Part shown: piece by piece, positions 9,407 to 18,554 of the stretch
How positions within the stretch are numbered: the stretch's first letter is position 1
Layout of the letters: every line of letters begins with the position of its first letter
The notes under the pieces: model-generated
Databases searched by the model: none
Told to the model about the DNA's origin: nothing
Seen by the model: only the letters and a program-made list of their open reading frames with translations
From: Segatella hominis
GTDB lineage: Bacteria; Bacteroidota; Bacteroidia; Bacteroidales; Bacteroidaceae
Direction: 5' to 3'
DNA length: 64,000 nucleotides
NCBI RefSeq assembly: GCF_019249725.2
Contig: NZ_CP137559.1
Span: 1,549,501-1,613,500 of the forward strand
Program-made: the position numbers and the translations under genes

Positions 9407-11158
9407 TTAATCTAAGTTCAAGCTCTTCTTGATAGCCTCAATCTTCTCCATAGCAGCTGCTGTACAACGGTTGTAGCAACCAGCGCACTTGAATGAAGGA
9501 TCCTTTACCTCGATATAGAACTTAATCTTAGGCTCTGTACCTGAAGGACGAACACTCACCTTGGTGTTATCATCACAGAACCACTGGAGTACATTGCTTG
9601 TTGTAGGCATATTGAGCTTCTCTACGCTACCATCAACATGCTTAGCCTCCAAGCTCTGGTAGTCCTTCCAAGTTACAATCTTGCTGCCACCCAACTCCTT
9701 TGGAGGGTTAGCACGGAAGTCTGCCATCATCTGCTTGATCTCATCAGCACCAGTTTTACCTGGGCGAACTACATTTACAGTGAACTCCTTGCTGAAGCCA
9801 TACTCTGCATAGATCTGCATCAAGAGATCGTAGAGAGTCTTGCCCTGATCTTTAGCCCAGGCAGCAATCTCACAAATCAAGCAGATAGATGCAGGAGCAT
9901 CCTTATCACGTACCTTATCGTATGGCAAGAAACCGAAACTCTCCTCACCACCACCGATGTACTGCTGCTTGCCCTCAGAGATAGCAATCTCGCGTGCAAT
10001 CCACTTGAAACCAGTGTAGCAGTCGCGCAACTCTACGTTGTTCTTCTTTGCAATCTCAGCAATTACCTCTGTAGTTACAATGGTCTTTACAAGGAAGTCT
10101 GTTGGCTTCAACTTGCCCAACTTCTTCTTGTTCTCAATGATATAGTAGCAGAACATCATGGCAGTCTGGTTACCATTGATGATCATCCACTCACCCTTGT
10201 CATCGCGGCAAACGATAGCAAGACGGTCTGCATCTGGGTCGGTAGCTACTACGAGGTCAGCATTCAACTTAGTACCGAGCTTCATACCAAGAGTCATAGC
10301 CTCCGCATTCTCCGGGTTTGGAGAAACAACTGTTGGGAAGTTGCCATCTACAACCATCTGCTCAGGAACTACATTGATATTCTGGAAGCCCCATGAACGC
10401 AAGCAGAGAGGAACGATGACGCGACCTGTACCATGCATAGCTGAGTAAACGATATTGAGATCCTTCTGACGGTTGATGACATCCTGGTCGATCATGGCAG
10501 AATGAACAGCAGTCATATAGTCATAATCCATCTCACCACCGATAATCTTGATCAAATCCCAGTTAGCCTCAAACTTCACCTGATCGATAGTAACCTTGTT
10601 CACCTCCTCAATGATACCCGTATCATGTGGAGCCAAAACCTGAGCACCATCACTCCAGTAAGCCTTGTAGCCATTGTACTCCTTAGGGTTGTGAGAAGCA
10701 GTTACGTTCACACCAGCCTTAGCACCGAGTTCACGGATAGCGAAAGAAATCTCTGGTGTTGGGCGGAGGCTTTCAAAGAGATAAGCCTTGATACCGTTGG
10801 CAGAGAAGATAGCTGCTACTGTCTCTGCAAAGAGACGAGAGTTGTTACGGCAGTCATGACCAACCACTACAGAGAGGTTCTTTTCACCTGGGAAAGCCTT
10901 GAGGATGTAGTTGGCAAAGCCTTGAGTAGCCATACCTACAATATACTTGTTCATACGGTTGGTTCCTGCACCCATGATACCACGCAAGCCACCAGTACCG
11001 AACTCCAAGTTCTGATAGAAAGCATCAACGAGAGCTGATTTATCTTCAGCCTCGAGCATTGCCTTTACTTCATTACGTGTTTCTTCGTCAAAAGCGGGAG
11101 CGAGCCACTGCTGTGCTCTTTCTTCACACTGCTTGATTAATTCTGCGTTATTAGCCAT
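9407..11158 (-). CDS. Phospho-sugar mutase (phosphoglucomutase/phosphomannomutase family)
   Basis: Interconverts hexose-1- and hexose-6-phosphates, feeding glycogen and nucleotide-sugar synthesis. The 583-residue protein has all four alpha-D-phosphohexomutase signatures: phosphoserine loop TASHNPKEYNGYK, metal loop ATDPDADRLAIV, sugar-binding GGGEESFGF, and phosphate-binding RPSGTEPKIKFY near the C-terminus. The length and the N-terminal GTGGLRGIMGAGTNRMN fit the long PgcA/PGM2-like subgroup; substrate preference cannot be read from sequence. Transcribed alone, with its own promoter and terminator. The C-terminal CAGCYNRCTAAAMEK is slightly Cys-rich for the family. Confidence 0.93.
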   Translation of the reverse strand: MANNAELIKQCEERAQQWLAPAFDEETRNEVKAMLEAEDKSALVDAFYQNLEFGTGGLRGIMGAGTNRMNKYIVGMATQGFANYILKAFPGEKNLSVVVGHDCRNNSRLFAETVAAIFSANGIKAYLFESLRPTPEISFAIRELGAKAGVNVTASHNPKEYNGYKAYWSDGAQVLAPHDTGIIEEVNKVTIDQVKFEANWDLIKIIGGEMDYDYMTAVHSAMIDQDVINRQKDLNIVYSAMHGTGRVIVPLCLRSWGFQNINVVPEQMVVDGNFPTVVSPNPENAEAMTLGMKLGTKLNADLVVATDPDADRLAIVCRDDKGEWMIINGNQTAMMFCYYIIENKKKLGKLKPTDFLVKTIVTTEVIAEIAKKNNVELRDCYTGFKWIAREIAISEGKQQYIGGGEESFGFLPYDKVRDKDAPASICLICEIAAWAKDQGKTLYDLLMQIYAEYGFSKEFTVNVVRPGKTGADEIKQMMADFRANPPKELGGSKIVTWKDYQSLEAKHVDGSVEKLNMPTTSNVLQWFCDDNTKVSVRPSGTEPKIKFYIEVKDPSFKCAGCYNRCTAAAMEKIEAIKKSLNLD

Positions 11159-11193
11159 AGTCTGATTATATATATGTTATTAATAATTTGAGT

Positions 11194-11225
11194 ACAAAGA
11201 TATATAAATTATTTCATAAACCCAA
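11194..11225 (-). promoter_or_regulatory. Bacteroidota-type promoter of the phosphohexomutase gene
   Basis: On the minus strand the -7 box TATCTTTGT (11194-11202) is separated by 20 bp from a TTG (11223-11225) at the -33 position, matching the Bacteroidota consensus TTTG-N19-21-TAnnTTTG. The start codon is about 35 bp downstream. Confidence 0.65.
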
Positions 11226-11245
11226 CAAGTTTGGAGTTTTTTTTG

Positions 11246-11254
11246 TATTTTTGC
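11246..11254 (+). promoter_or_regulatory. Possible -7 box for the DUF4491-rlmH-uvrA run
   Basis: TATTTTTGC matches TAnnTTTGC about 100 bp before the DUF4491 start. No convincing -33 TTG lies 19-21 bp upstream, so this is only a -7 candidate. Confidence 0.4.
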
Positions 11255-11353
11255 ACTTTGAAACGGAAATGAAAATAGAATAAGGCTGATATTTAGCAAT
11301 ATTGTATCTGTTTTATAGTAATAATTGGATAAAAAATTTAAGAATTTAAAGAT

Positions 11354-11689
11354 ATGGAAATTTATTATACGGGCGTTATCATCGCCATTTCCACCTTTTT
11401 AATAATAGGTATCTTTCATCCTATCGTGATGAAGACGGAATATTATACGGGCACCCGGTTTTGGTGGGTATTTCTCGTTGCAGGCATTGTCTGCATCGGT
11501 GCAGCCTTCCTGATTGCTAATGTGCTCTTCTCTGCCATTTTAGGTGTGGTAGGTGCCTCAAGCCTGTGGAGCATCGGTGAACTCTTTGAACAGAGAGAGC
11601 GATGCGAGAAAGGCTGGTTCCCGAAGAATCCAAAACGAATCGGAAAGGGATATTACAGGGACGAGGAGAAAGTGAAGAACGAAGAGTGA
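11354..11689 (+). CDS. DUF4491 family small membrane protein
   Basis: A 111-residue protein of unknown function. Three hydrophobic segments are visible: TGVIIAISTFLIIGIFHPIV, FWWVFLVAGIVCIGAAFLIA, and a weaker one through LFSAILGVVGASSLWSIGEL. A conserved polar tail with ELFEQRERCEKGWFPKNPKR follows. The motif HPIVMKTEYYTG and the QRxRVxKGWFPxNP tail are characteristic of DUF4491. It begins a run with rlmH (16 bp apart) and uvrA. Its stop codon lies inside a purine-rich GAAGAACGAAGAGTGAAGA repeat, so the last residues KVKNEE are encoded by the repeat. Confidence 0.85.
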   Translation: MEIYYTGVIIAISTFLIIGIFHPIVMKTEYYTGTRFWWVFLVAGIVCIGAAFLIANVLFSAILGVVGASSLWSIGELFEQRERCEKGWFPKNPKRIGKGYYRDEEKVKNEE

Positions 11690-11693
11690 AGAA
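11672..11693 (+). repeat. Dispersed GA-rich intergenic repeat, copy 1
   Basis: The 19-nt core GAAGAACGAAGAGTGAAGA is shared exactly with copies at about 44668-44698 (minus-strand sense) and 53771-53800. It spans the DUF4491 stop codon and ends 12 bp before the rlmH start. Confidence 0.7.
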
Positions 11694-11705
11694 TAAAGAA
11701 CAATA

Positions 11706-12176
11706 ATGAAGACTGAACTGATATTGGTCGGAAAGACCGTAAACAAGCATTTTATTGCAGGCATCAAGGACTATGCTGAGCGCATCACCCACTACATGCC
11801 TTTCAATATTACGACTATTCCTGAGCTCAAGAATACGAAGAGCCTCAGCGAACAGCAGCAGAAGGAAAAAGAAGGGGAAATGATATTGAAACTCCTGCAA
11901 CCTTCAGATACCGTTGTATTGATGGACGAACATGGTCAGGAATTCCGCAGCATCGAATTTGCCAAGTGGATAGAACGTAAGCAGGCTACTGCCAGAAGAC
12001 TTGTCTTCATCATTGGTGGTCCCTATGGCTTCTCGCAGGCAGTCTATGAGCGTGCCAACGAGAAGATTTCCCTCTCCAAGATGACTTTCTCGCATCAGAT
12101 GGTGCGCCTCATCTTCACAGAAGCCCTCTATCGCGCGTGTACCATTATAAAAGGTGAACCTTATCATCATGAGTAA
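11706..12176 (+). CDS. rlmH: 23S rRNA (pseudouridine1915-N3)-methyltransferase
   Basis: Methylates pseudouridine 1915 in helix 69 of 23S rRNA on assembled 70S ribosomes. The 156-residue SPOUT-family protein shows DTVVLMDEHGQEFRSIEFA, the AdoMet-binding knot FIIGGPYGFSQAVYERA and the C-terminal KMTFSHQMVRLIFTEALYRACTIIKGEPYHHE-type signature, all diagnostic of RlmH. Length is normal. It starts 16 bp after DUF4491 and is followed by a gap of 41 bp, mostly simple repeat, before uvrA. Confidence 0.95.
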   Translation: MKTELILVGKTVNKHFIAGIKDYAERITHYMPFNITTIPELKNTKSLSEQQQKEKEGEMILKLLQPSDTVVLMDEHGQEFRSIEFAKWIERKQATARRLVFIIGGPYGFSQAVYERANEKISLSKMTFSHQMVRLIFTEALYRACTIIKGEPYHHE

Positions 12177-12216
12177 AGGTAAAAGGGTAAAAAAGTAAAA
12201 AGGTAAAAAAGTAAAA
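12176..12216 (+). repeat. GTAAAA simple-repeat spacer before uvrA
   Basis: The gap between rlmH and uvrA is almost wholly a degenerate GGTAAAA/AGTAAAA repeat, about six units, running into the uvrA start codon. It supplies an A-rich translation-initiation region instead of a Shine-Dalgarno site. Such slippage-prone spacers are common in Prevotella-like genomes. Confidence 0.65.
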
Positions 12217-12217
12217 A

Positions 12218-15166
12218 ATGGCAAAAGATAAATATATTGAGATCAAAGGAGCCAGGGCTAACAATCTCAAAAACATCAATGTCAAGATACCTCAGGGCAA
12301 ATTTGTTGCCATCACGGGTGTCTCTGGCTCCGGTAAGTCATCGCTGGCTTTCGACACACTCTATGCCGAAGGTCAGCGCCGTTATGTGGAATCTCTATCT
12401 TCATACGCCCGACAGTTTTTGGGTCGAATGAGCAAACCAGAATGTGACTTCATCAAGGGATTGCCACCTGCCATCGCCATCGAACAGAAAGTTATTTCCC
12501 GTAACCCACGTTCCACCGTGGGTACCAGTACTGAAATTTACGAATATCTCAGATTACTCTATGCTCGCATAGGAAAAACTATTTCTCCTATCAGCGGTCA
12601 GGAGGTGAAGCGCCATACTACAGAAGACATCTTAGCTTGTACCCGCCAATATTCCAAGGGCACCAAGTTTGTCATCCTTTCCCCTCTTCACATCGTTGAG
12701 GGACGAAGCCTCAGCAAGCAACTGGAGATGTATATTCAGGAAGGATATGCACGTATTTTGGTGAAAAATGAGTTTGAACGCATCGAAGACTTTCTGGATA
12801 AAGCCAATAGCGGCGAGATGCTTTCGCCAGAAGTAAGCATGAGGGATCTTCTTGAAGCCTCTGACGAAAAGCTCAAAAAGCTGATGACTGAAACAGGCAT
12901 GGAAATCTTTCTCGTGATAGACCGTTCTTCTGTAAGTGAAGAAAAAGATGATATCAGCCGTCTCATGGACTCAGCCGAAACAGCTTTTTACGAAGGAGAT
13001 GGCGCCTGCCGCCTCCTGTTCTTGCCAAGTAAGATTGCCTATGATTTTTCGACCCGTTTTGAAGCAGATGGAATGACCTTCGAGGAACCGTCAGACAATA
13101 TGTTTGCCTTCAATTCTCCTCTGGGTGCCTGTCCTACCTGCGAGGGTTACGGAAGCGTAATCGGCATCGACGAAAAGCTCGTCATCCCAAATACTTCCCT
13201 GAGTGTTTATGACGGTTGTGTGGTTTGCTGGCGAGGAGAAAAGATGGGTATGTGGCTCAAGGAATTTATCCGCAGAGCAGAGCCCTATAATTTCCCTATT
13301 TTCAAACCATACTTCGAACTCTCTCAAAAGGAGAAAGATTGGCTTTGGCATGGTCTTCCTTCTGAGAAGAATCGTGAGCCACACGACAGGGTGAGCATTG
13401 ACGAATTCTTCAGAATGGTGAAGGAAAACCAATATAAGATACAGTACCGCGTGATGCTCAGCAGATTCCGCGGCAAGACGATTTGTCCAGATTGCCACGG
13501 CACTCGCTTAAAGAAAGAAGCTAACTATGTGAAAATTGGCGGCAAAAGTATTACTGAACTCGTGGAGATGTCTATCACCAATCTCAAGATCTGGTTTACC
13601 AAACTGGAACTGACCGAACACGAGAAATGCGTGAGCAAAAGACTCTTGGCAGAGATTACAAACCGCCTGCAGTTTCTGCTGGATGTGGGACTCGGTTATC
13701 TCACGCTCAATCGTCTTTCCAACTCCCTTTCTGGAGGTGAAAGCCAGCGCATCAACCTGACCACCAACTTAGGTTCTTCACTTGTAGGAAGTGTCTATAT
13801 TCTCGACGAGCCAAGCATCGGTCTTCACAGCAGAGATACAGCACGACTCATCAAGGTGCTGAGAGAATTGCAGCAATTAGGAAATACGGTAGTCGTCGTA
13901 GAGCATGACGAGGAAATCATGCGGGCTGCCGACTACCTGATAGATATCGGTCCGGATGCTGGTCGTCTGGGCGGTCAACTGGTTTATGCCGGTCCTGCTT
14001 CTGAGTATTCTACTACCGACAAGGAAGCCCAGCAGAAACTCTTGGAGAAATACCCTGATAGTTACACCATCAAGTATCTCACCCATCATGAAAAGATAGA
14101 AACGCCAACAAGCCATCGTGCCTGGAACCGTTTCATCGAAATCAAGGGTGCCAGAATGAATAACCTGAGAGGCATCGACGTCAAGTTGCCACTCAATGTT
14201 TTTACAGTGGTGACTGGTGTTTCAGGTTCCGGCAAGAGTTCGCTCATCAAGGGAATCCTCTTCCCTGCCATGCGCCGTCATTTAGACTTGGTGGCAGATG
14301 CGCCAGGCGAGCACTTAGGCTTAGAAGGCGATGTCAACGCCATCAAGCATGTGGAGTTTGTGGATCAGAACCCTATCGGTAAAAGTTCCCGCAGCAACCC
14401 TGCCACCTATCTGAAGGCATACGATGCCATCCGTTCGCTCTTTGCCAACCAACCGTTGTCAAAACAGATGGGATTCACTCCTGCCTATTTCTCCTTCAAT
14501 GCTGAGGGAGGAAGATGTGAAGAGTGCAAGGGAGCAGGTTATGTAACAATCGAAATGCAATTCATGGCAGACCTGGTTTTGCAATGCGAAGCATGCAAAG
14601 GCAAACGATTCAAGCACGATATCCTTGAGGTACAATACGGAGGTAAGAATATTAATGATGTGCTCAACATGACCGTGAACGAAGCTATCGAATTCTTTGC
14701 AGATGAGAAGAACCAGCACAATAATGGTGACTTCGATTCCTGCCGCGTCATCGTCAGCCGTTTACACCCTTTGCAGGAAGTCGGATTAGGCTATATCAAG
14801 CTCGGACAGAATTCAAGTACGCTTTCTGGTGGAGAAAACCAGCGTGTCAAACTTGCCTTCTTCATCGGTAAGGAAGATCAGGAACCTACCCTCTTCATCT
14901 TCGACGAGCCAACCACCGGTCTGCACTTCCATGATATCAAGCGACTGCTTCATGCTTTCAATGCACTCATTGAGAGAGGGCACTCACTGGTTGTCATCGA
15001 GCATAATCTTGATGTCATCAAATGCGCCGACTATATCATCGACCTCGGTCCTGAAGGAGGTGACAAGGGTGGCAACCTGGTTGTTGCCGGTACGCCAGAG
15101 GAAGTGATGCAATGCAAGAAGAGTCTTACAGGACAATTTCTGGCTCAATTGCTTGATAAAAAATAG
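12218..15166 (+). CDS. uvrA: Excinuclease ABC subunit A
   Basis: DNA-damage-recognition ATPase of nucleotide excision repair. Two ABC halves are visible: Walker A GVSGSGKSS near residue 34 and again near 666, signatures LSGGESQR near 504 and LSGGENQR near 868, and Walker B ILDEPSIGL and FDEPTTGL. The second-half zinc finger is intact (CEECKGAG ... CEACKGKRF, from about residue 767). In the first finger only the second Cys pair is seen (NSPLGACPTCEGYG, about residue 304); the preceding CxxC found in E. coli UvrA is absent, the segment reading EADGMTFEEPSDNMFAFNSP. At 982 residues it is slightly long. It may be one of two UvrA paralogues. Start codon ATGGCAAAAGATAAA follows an A-rich spacer. 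Confidence 0.96.
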   Translation: MAKDKYIEIKGARANNLKNINVKIPQGKFVAITGVSGSGKSSLAFDTLYAEGQRRYVESLSSYARQFLGRMSKPECDFIKGLPPAIAIEQKVISRNPRSTVGTSTEIYEYLRLLYARIGKTISPISGQEVKRHTTEDILACTRQYSKGTKFVILSPLHIVEGRSLSKQLEMYIQEGYARILVKNEFERIEDFLDKANSGEMLSPEVSMRDLLEASDEKLKKLMTETGMEIFLVIDRSSVSEEKDDISRLMDSAETAFYEGDGACRLLFLPSKIAYDFSTRFEADGMTFEEPSDNMFAFNSPLGACPTCEGYGSVIGIDEKLVIPNTSLSVYDGCVVCWRGEKMGMWLKEFIRRAEPYNFPIFKPYFELSQKEKDWLWHGLPSEKNREPHDRVSIDEFFRMVKENQYKIQYRVMLSRFRGKTICPDCHGTRLKKEANYVKIGGKSITELVEMSITNLKIWFTKLELTEHEKCVSKRLLAEITNRLQFLLDVGLGYLTLNRLSNSLSGGESQRINLTTNLGSSLVGSVYILDEPSIGLHSRDTARLIKVLRELQQLGNTVVVVEHDEEIMRAADYLIDIGPDAGRLGGQLVYAGPASEYSTTDKEAQQKLLEKYPDSYTIKYLTHHEKIETPTSHRAWNRFIEIKGARMNNLRGIDVKLPLNVFTVVTGVSGSGKSSLIKGILFPAMRRHLDLVADAPGEHLGLEGDVNAIKHVEFVDQNPIGKSSRSNPATYLKAYDAIRSLFANQPLSKQMGFTPAYFSFNAEGGRCEECKGAGYVTIEMQFMADLVLQCEACKGKRFKHDILEVQYGGKNINDVLNMTVNEAIEFFADEKNQHNNGDFDSCRVIVSRLHPLQEVGLGYIKLGQNSSTLSGGENQRVKLAFFIGKEDQEPTLFIFDEPTTGLHFHDIKRLLHAFNALIERGHSLVVIEHNLDVIKCADYIIDLGPEGGDKGGNLVVAGTPEEVMQCKKSLTGQFLAQLLDKK

Positions 15167-15227
15167 AATATCGCATGATTAAGTATAAAATATTGTAAAA
15201 AAGTAGCAGAATACTAAACTTTATGCG

Positions 15228-15236
15228 TAACTTTGC
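15228..15236 (+). promoter_or_regulatory. -7 box upstream of the DUF1573 gene
   Basis: TAACTTTGC matches the Bacteroidota -7 consensus, 46 bp before the start codon. No clear -33 TTG is seen at the right distance. Confidence 0.5.
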
Positions 15237-15282
15237 ATCCAAATATGCAAATAAAAAGTTGAATATAAATAAAATCAAAGAT

Positions 15283-15669
15283 ATGAAAAGATTTATCTTA
15301 GCGCTGACAATGCTTGTTGCCATGGTAGCAACAGCAAGCGCACAGGCAGAAATCAAGTTTGACAGAGTGGTACACAACTTTGGCAACTTCAGTGAGAAGT
15401 CTCCAGTACAGAAGACTACTTTCACTTTCACAAACGTAGGCAATAAGCCATTGATTATCAATCAGGCCATCGCCAGTTGCGGCTGCACTATTCCAGCCTA
15501 TACCAAGCAGCCTATCGCACCAGGCCAGAAAGGTCAGATTACTGTAACATACAATGGCAAGGGTATGTTCCCTGGTCATTTCAAGAAGTCTATCACCGTT
15601 CGTAGCAATGGCAACGTTGAGATGACACGCCTTTACATCGAGGGTGTCATGGTGGAAGAACAGAAATAA
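15283..15669 (+). CDS. DUF1573 secreted protein
   Basis: A 128-residue exported protein of unknown function. The start at 15283 is preferred because it begins a signal peptide (MKRFILALTMLVAMVATASAQ); an earlier in-frame Met adds a lysine/asparagine-rich stretch that includes the promoter region. The body, from FDRVVHNFGNFSE through ASCGCTIPAYTKQPIAPGQKGQITVTYN and ending SNGNVEMTRLYIEG, is the immunoglobulin-like DUF1573 fold with its conserved SCGCT motif. Single domain, free-standing. It may be cotranscribed with the next gene, which starts 24 bp later. Confidence 0.88.
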   Translation: MKRFILALTMLVAMVATASAQAEIKFDRVVHNFGNFSEKSPVQKTTFTFTNVGNKPLIINQAIASCGCTIPAYTKQPIAPGQKGQITVTYNGKGMFPGHFKKSITVRSNGNVEMTRLYIEGVMVEEQK

Positions 15670-15693
15670 ATCTGATTGCACTGAAACTAAAAA

Positions 15694-16548
15694 ATGATAT
15701 TTTATTTTTCTGGTACAGGAAATACCCGCTGGGCTGCCATCAAATTGGCAACAGCTACACATGAGCGACTGATTGATATTGCCGAAGAAATGAGGCTCAT
15801 CAAAAAATCAGGCGCCCAATATACTGAGCCGTTCATCTTGGAAAAAGGTGAACGGCTTGGTTTCGTTTTCCCCGTTCATGGTTGGAGGGTTCCAAGACTT
15901 GTCAGGGAATTTATAGCTAAACTTCAGGTCAATCTACCAACTGAAGAAGTGCACCCCAACTATGAATCGCCAGTTCCAAGCCCCGTTTACGCCTATGCAG
16001 TCTGTACGGCTGGTGACAGTATCGGACTGACCATAGAGAATCTCAACGAAACGATTGCCTCCAATTCTTCCTTATCGAATATCGGAGTGCATGAGGTAGC
16101 CTCTTCCTTCTCTCTCATCATGCCCGAATCATACGTAGGATTACCTTTCATGGATGTCGATCCGAAGGAAAAGGAGATTCGGAAAAAGGAGAAGTCTGCT
16201 TTGGAACTGGAAGAAATCAGCGAGGAGATTTTCAATCGTAAGGAAGGTATCTGCAGATTGGTAAAAGGTCCTATTCCATGGTTTTTCACCAAGGTTGTGG
16301 GTGGTTTCTTTGAAAAAGTTCTCATTACAGACAAGCGTTTTCACGTCACAGCAGACAAATGTGTGAAATGTGGCATCTGCGCCCATGTCTGTCCCGTTGG
16401 AGATATTGATGGCGATAAAGGGAAAATGCCTGTATGGCTGCATCATGACGACTGCCTCACATGTTTCAATTGTTACCACCATTGTCCGCACCATGCCATC
16501 GAGTTTGGTCACCAGACCCTGAAGAAGGGACAATATTATTTCAAATAA
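15694..16548 (+). CDS. EFR1-type flavodoxin/ferredoxin fusion
   Basis: Probable cytoplasmic electron carrier. The N-terminus MIFYFSGTGNTRWAAIKLA is the FMN phosphate-binding loop of a flavodoxin. The C-terminus has two 4Fe-4S motifs, CVKCGICAHVCPVGD and CLTCFNCYHHCPHHA. The combination of flavodoxin-like half plus bacterial ferredoxin half in about 284 residues is the EFR1 family layout. Electron partners are unknown and the neighbours give no hint. There is a 90-bp AT-rich gap to the M6 protease. Confidence 0.9.
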   Translation: MIFYFSGTGNTRWAAIKLATATHERLIDIAEEMRLIKKSGAQYTEPFILEKGERLGFVFPVHGWRVPRLVREFIAKLQVNLPTEEVHPNYESPVPSPVYAYAVCTAGDSIGLTIENLNETIASNSSLSNIGVHEVASSFSLIMPESYVGLPFMDVDPKEKEIRKKEKSALELEEISEEIFNRKEGICRLVKGPIPWFFTKVVGGFFEKVLITDKRFHVTADKCVKCGICAHVCPVGDIDGDKGKMPVWLHHDDCLTCFNCYHHCPHHAIEFGHQTLKKGQYYFK

Positions 16549-16638
16549 AGAATTCTATCAAACAAATAAAGTTATCATTTAGCATTCAAATAAAGCATCA
16601 ATCAAACGAAATTAGCATTAATAATTAAAAATCATTAT

Positions 16639-18462
16639 ATGAAGAAGATTTTACTTAGCATTGTATTTGCTCTGATGGGCATCGCAAGCGGCTTTGCTGC
16701 AAAAGCGCATACAGAACTCACCACCATTACCCAGAGTGATGGCAGCCAACTGACCATTCGCCTTCATGGTGATGAACACTTCAGCTGGTACAGTACCGCA
16801 GACGATGTACTTCTCGTACAAGTGGGCAGCAACTATTATGTAGCACAGGTGGAGGAAGACGGAACACTGAAAGCAACCCCACAGTTGGCTCATAATGCTG
16901 GTGAACGTGGAACTGTGGAAGAACAGGTCATTAATAACCAGAACAAGGAAAAGTTCCTCAACTTGCTCAATGCAGAGCCTCAGGCACTTGCAAAACCTAT
17001 CGGCACAGTAACTCCTGCATATTTCCCTCATACCGATTCACCGAAGGCTTTGGTCATTCTGGTAGAATTTCAGGATGTCAAATTCAAGACATCAGATCCT
17101 GTTGCCACATTTACCCATTATCTTAAAGGAGCCGAAGGAGAAGCAGCACCTGAAGCCAATAATGCTTATGTTACAAAAGGAATGGTAAACTACGGCAGTG
17201 TATCCCAGTACTTCAATGATATGAGTCAGGGAAAGTTCACTCCTCAGTTTGACATCGTAGGTCCCGTTACCGTAAGTAAGAATTCTGCATATTATGGTGG
17301 AAATATTGGTAAAGCTACCGATGTAAATTTTGCAGAAATGATAGCCGAAGCTTGCAAGAGCGTATCAAGTAAGGTCAACTTTGCAGACTACGATCAAAAT
17401 AATGACGGCTATGTTGACTTGGTGTATGTCATATATGCAGGTTATAGCGAGAGTCTCGGTGGCAACAGTTCTGATTGTCTTTGGCCAAAATCAGGCACTA
17501 ACGCATTCTATGAGCCGGGAACCAACAACTTGCTCAAGTTGAATGGTAAGAGGATTTGCAGATATGGTATCAACAACGAGTTGAATGCTTCTCCTACTGT
17601 AGAGGAGGAGAAGTTCAATGGTATGAAATTGCTCAATGGTATCGGACTTTTCTGTCATGAATTCAGCCATACAATGGGACTTCCAGACCTTTATCCTACA
17701 GTTGAGGCATCAAGAGTAGATAACCAAAACCCAGAATACTGGGATTTGATGGACGGAGGAGAATATACATATAGCGGCTATTTTCCTACTCCATATTCCC
17801 CATGGGAAATGGATGTAATGGGCTGGACTACTCCTGTAGAATTAGGAGATGATGCAAAACAGGTAATCTTGAATTCCTATGCCAGCGACAGAAAAGCTTA
17901 CAAGATCAATGGAGAGAATGACGAATATCTCCTTATCCAAAATATCCAGACAGATGGTTGGTGGAGGGGAATAACCAAAGCCTTCAATACTACCGGTATG
18001 TTAGTTTGGCGCATCGACTACCCTTACCCTACAGTCAGCCTTAATAACAGACTCAACAATGAAATAGGCAAACCCAATGTCATGATTGTTCCTGCCGATG
18101 GTTATGTAATCTCAGACTACAACCATGGTAAAGGAAAGCAATGGACAGACGATCAATACAATTTAAGTCTCCAAGGCGATCCATTCCCAGGTACTAAAAA
18201 AAATAAGACCGAACTTTTGAGTGTCGAACTCAACAACAGCACATTGAAAAAGCCTTTCTACAACATCAAGGAGACCGACGGCGTCATTACCTTCGATTAT
18301 CTCAAGGACTTTGCTACAGGCATCGACAGCCCTGTCATCCAGCAGAATCAGGAGAAGGATACACGTATCTTCACCCTCGATGGACGCTACTTGGGCACAG
18401 ATGTTAGTCAGCTCACCAAGGGAGTTTACATCATCGGAAAGAAGAAGGTTATCATCAAGTAA
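16639..18462 (+). CDS. Secreted M6-family metalloprotease with type IX-like C-terminal tail
   Basis: Probable exported zinc peptidase of the immune-inhibitor-A (M6) group. A signal peptide (MKKILLSIVFALMGIASGFAA) precedes a prodomain of about 110 residues. The catalytic region contains HEFSHTMGLPDLY (HExxH-type zinc site) with a calcium-binding-like DYDQNNDGYVD just upstream. The last 45 residues, with IFTLDGRYLG and LTKGVYIIGKKKVIIK, resemble the short C-terminal tail found on many Prevotella surface proteins and attributed to type IX secretion, so cell-surface delivery is inferred. 607 residues. Single gene, followed by trmD with its own promoter. Confidence 0.9.
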   Translation: MKKILLSIVFALMGIASGFAAKAHTELTTITQSDGSQLTIRLHGDEHFSWYSTADDVLLVQVGSNYYVAQVEEDGTLKATPQLAHNAGERGTVEEQVINNQNKEKFLNLLNAEPQALAKPIGTVTPAYFPHTDSPKALVILVEFQDVKFKTSDPVATFTHYLKGAEGEAAPEANNAYVTKGMVNYGSVSQYFNDMSQGKFTPQFDIVGPVTVSKNSAYYGGNIGKATDVNFAEMIAEACKSVSSKVNFADYDQNNDGYVDLVYVIYAGYSESLGGNSSDCLWPKSGTNAFYEPGTNNLLKLNGKRICRYGINNELNASPTVEEEKFNGMKLLNGIGLFCHEFSHTMGLPDLYPTVEASRVDNQNPEYWDLMDGGEYTYSGYFPTPYSPWEMDVMGWTTPVELGDDAKQVILNSYASDRKAYKINGENDEYLLIQNIQTDGWWRGITKAFNTTGMLVWRIDYPYPTVSLNNRLNNEIGKPNVMIVPADGYVISDYNHGKGKQWTDDQYNLSLQGDPFPGTKKNKTELLSVELNNSTLKKPFYNIKETDGVITFDYLKDFATGIDSPVIQQNQEKDTRIFTLDGRYLGTDVSQLTKGVYIIGKKKVIIK

Positions 18463-18514
18463 GACGTATATAATTCTTTGCAATACATTCCAAATGAAAA
18501 TAATAGCAGAATCA

Positions 18515-18547
18515 TTTGGCTACTTGCTCAAATTATATTATCTTTGC
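18515..18547 (+). promoter_or_regulatory. Promoter of trmD with almost no 5' UTR
   Basis: TTTG (18515-18518), a 20-bp spacer and the -7 box TATCTTTGC (18539-18547) match the Bacteroidota consensus. The trmD ATG begins only 8 bp after the box, so the predicted mRNA would have a leader of a few nucleotides at most. Confidence 0.75.
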
Positions 18548-18554
18548 ATTCAAT

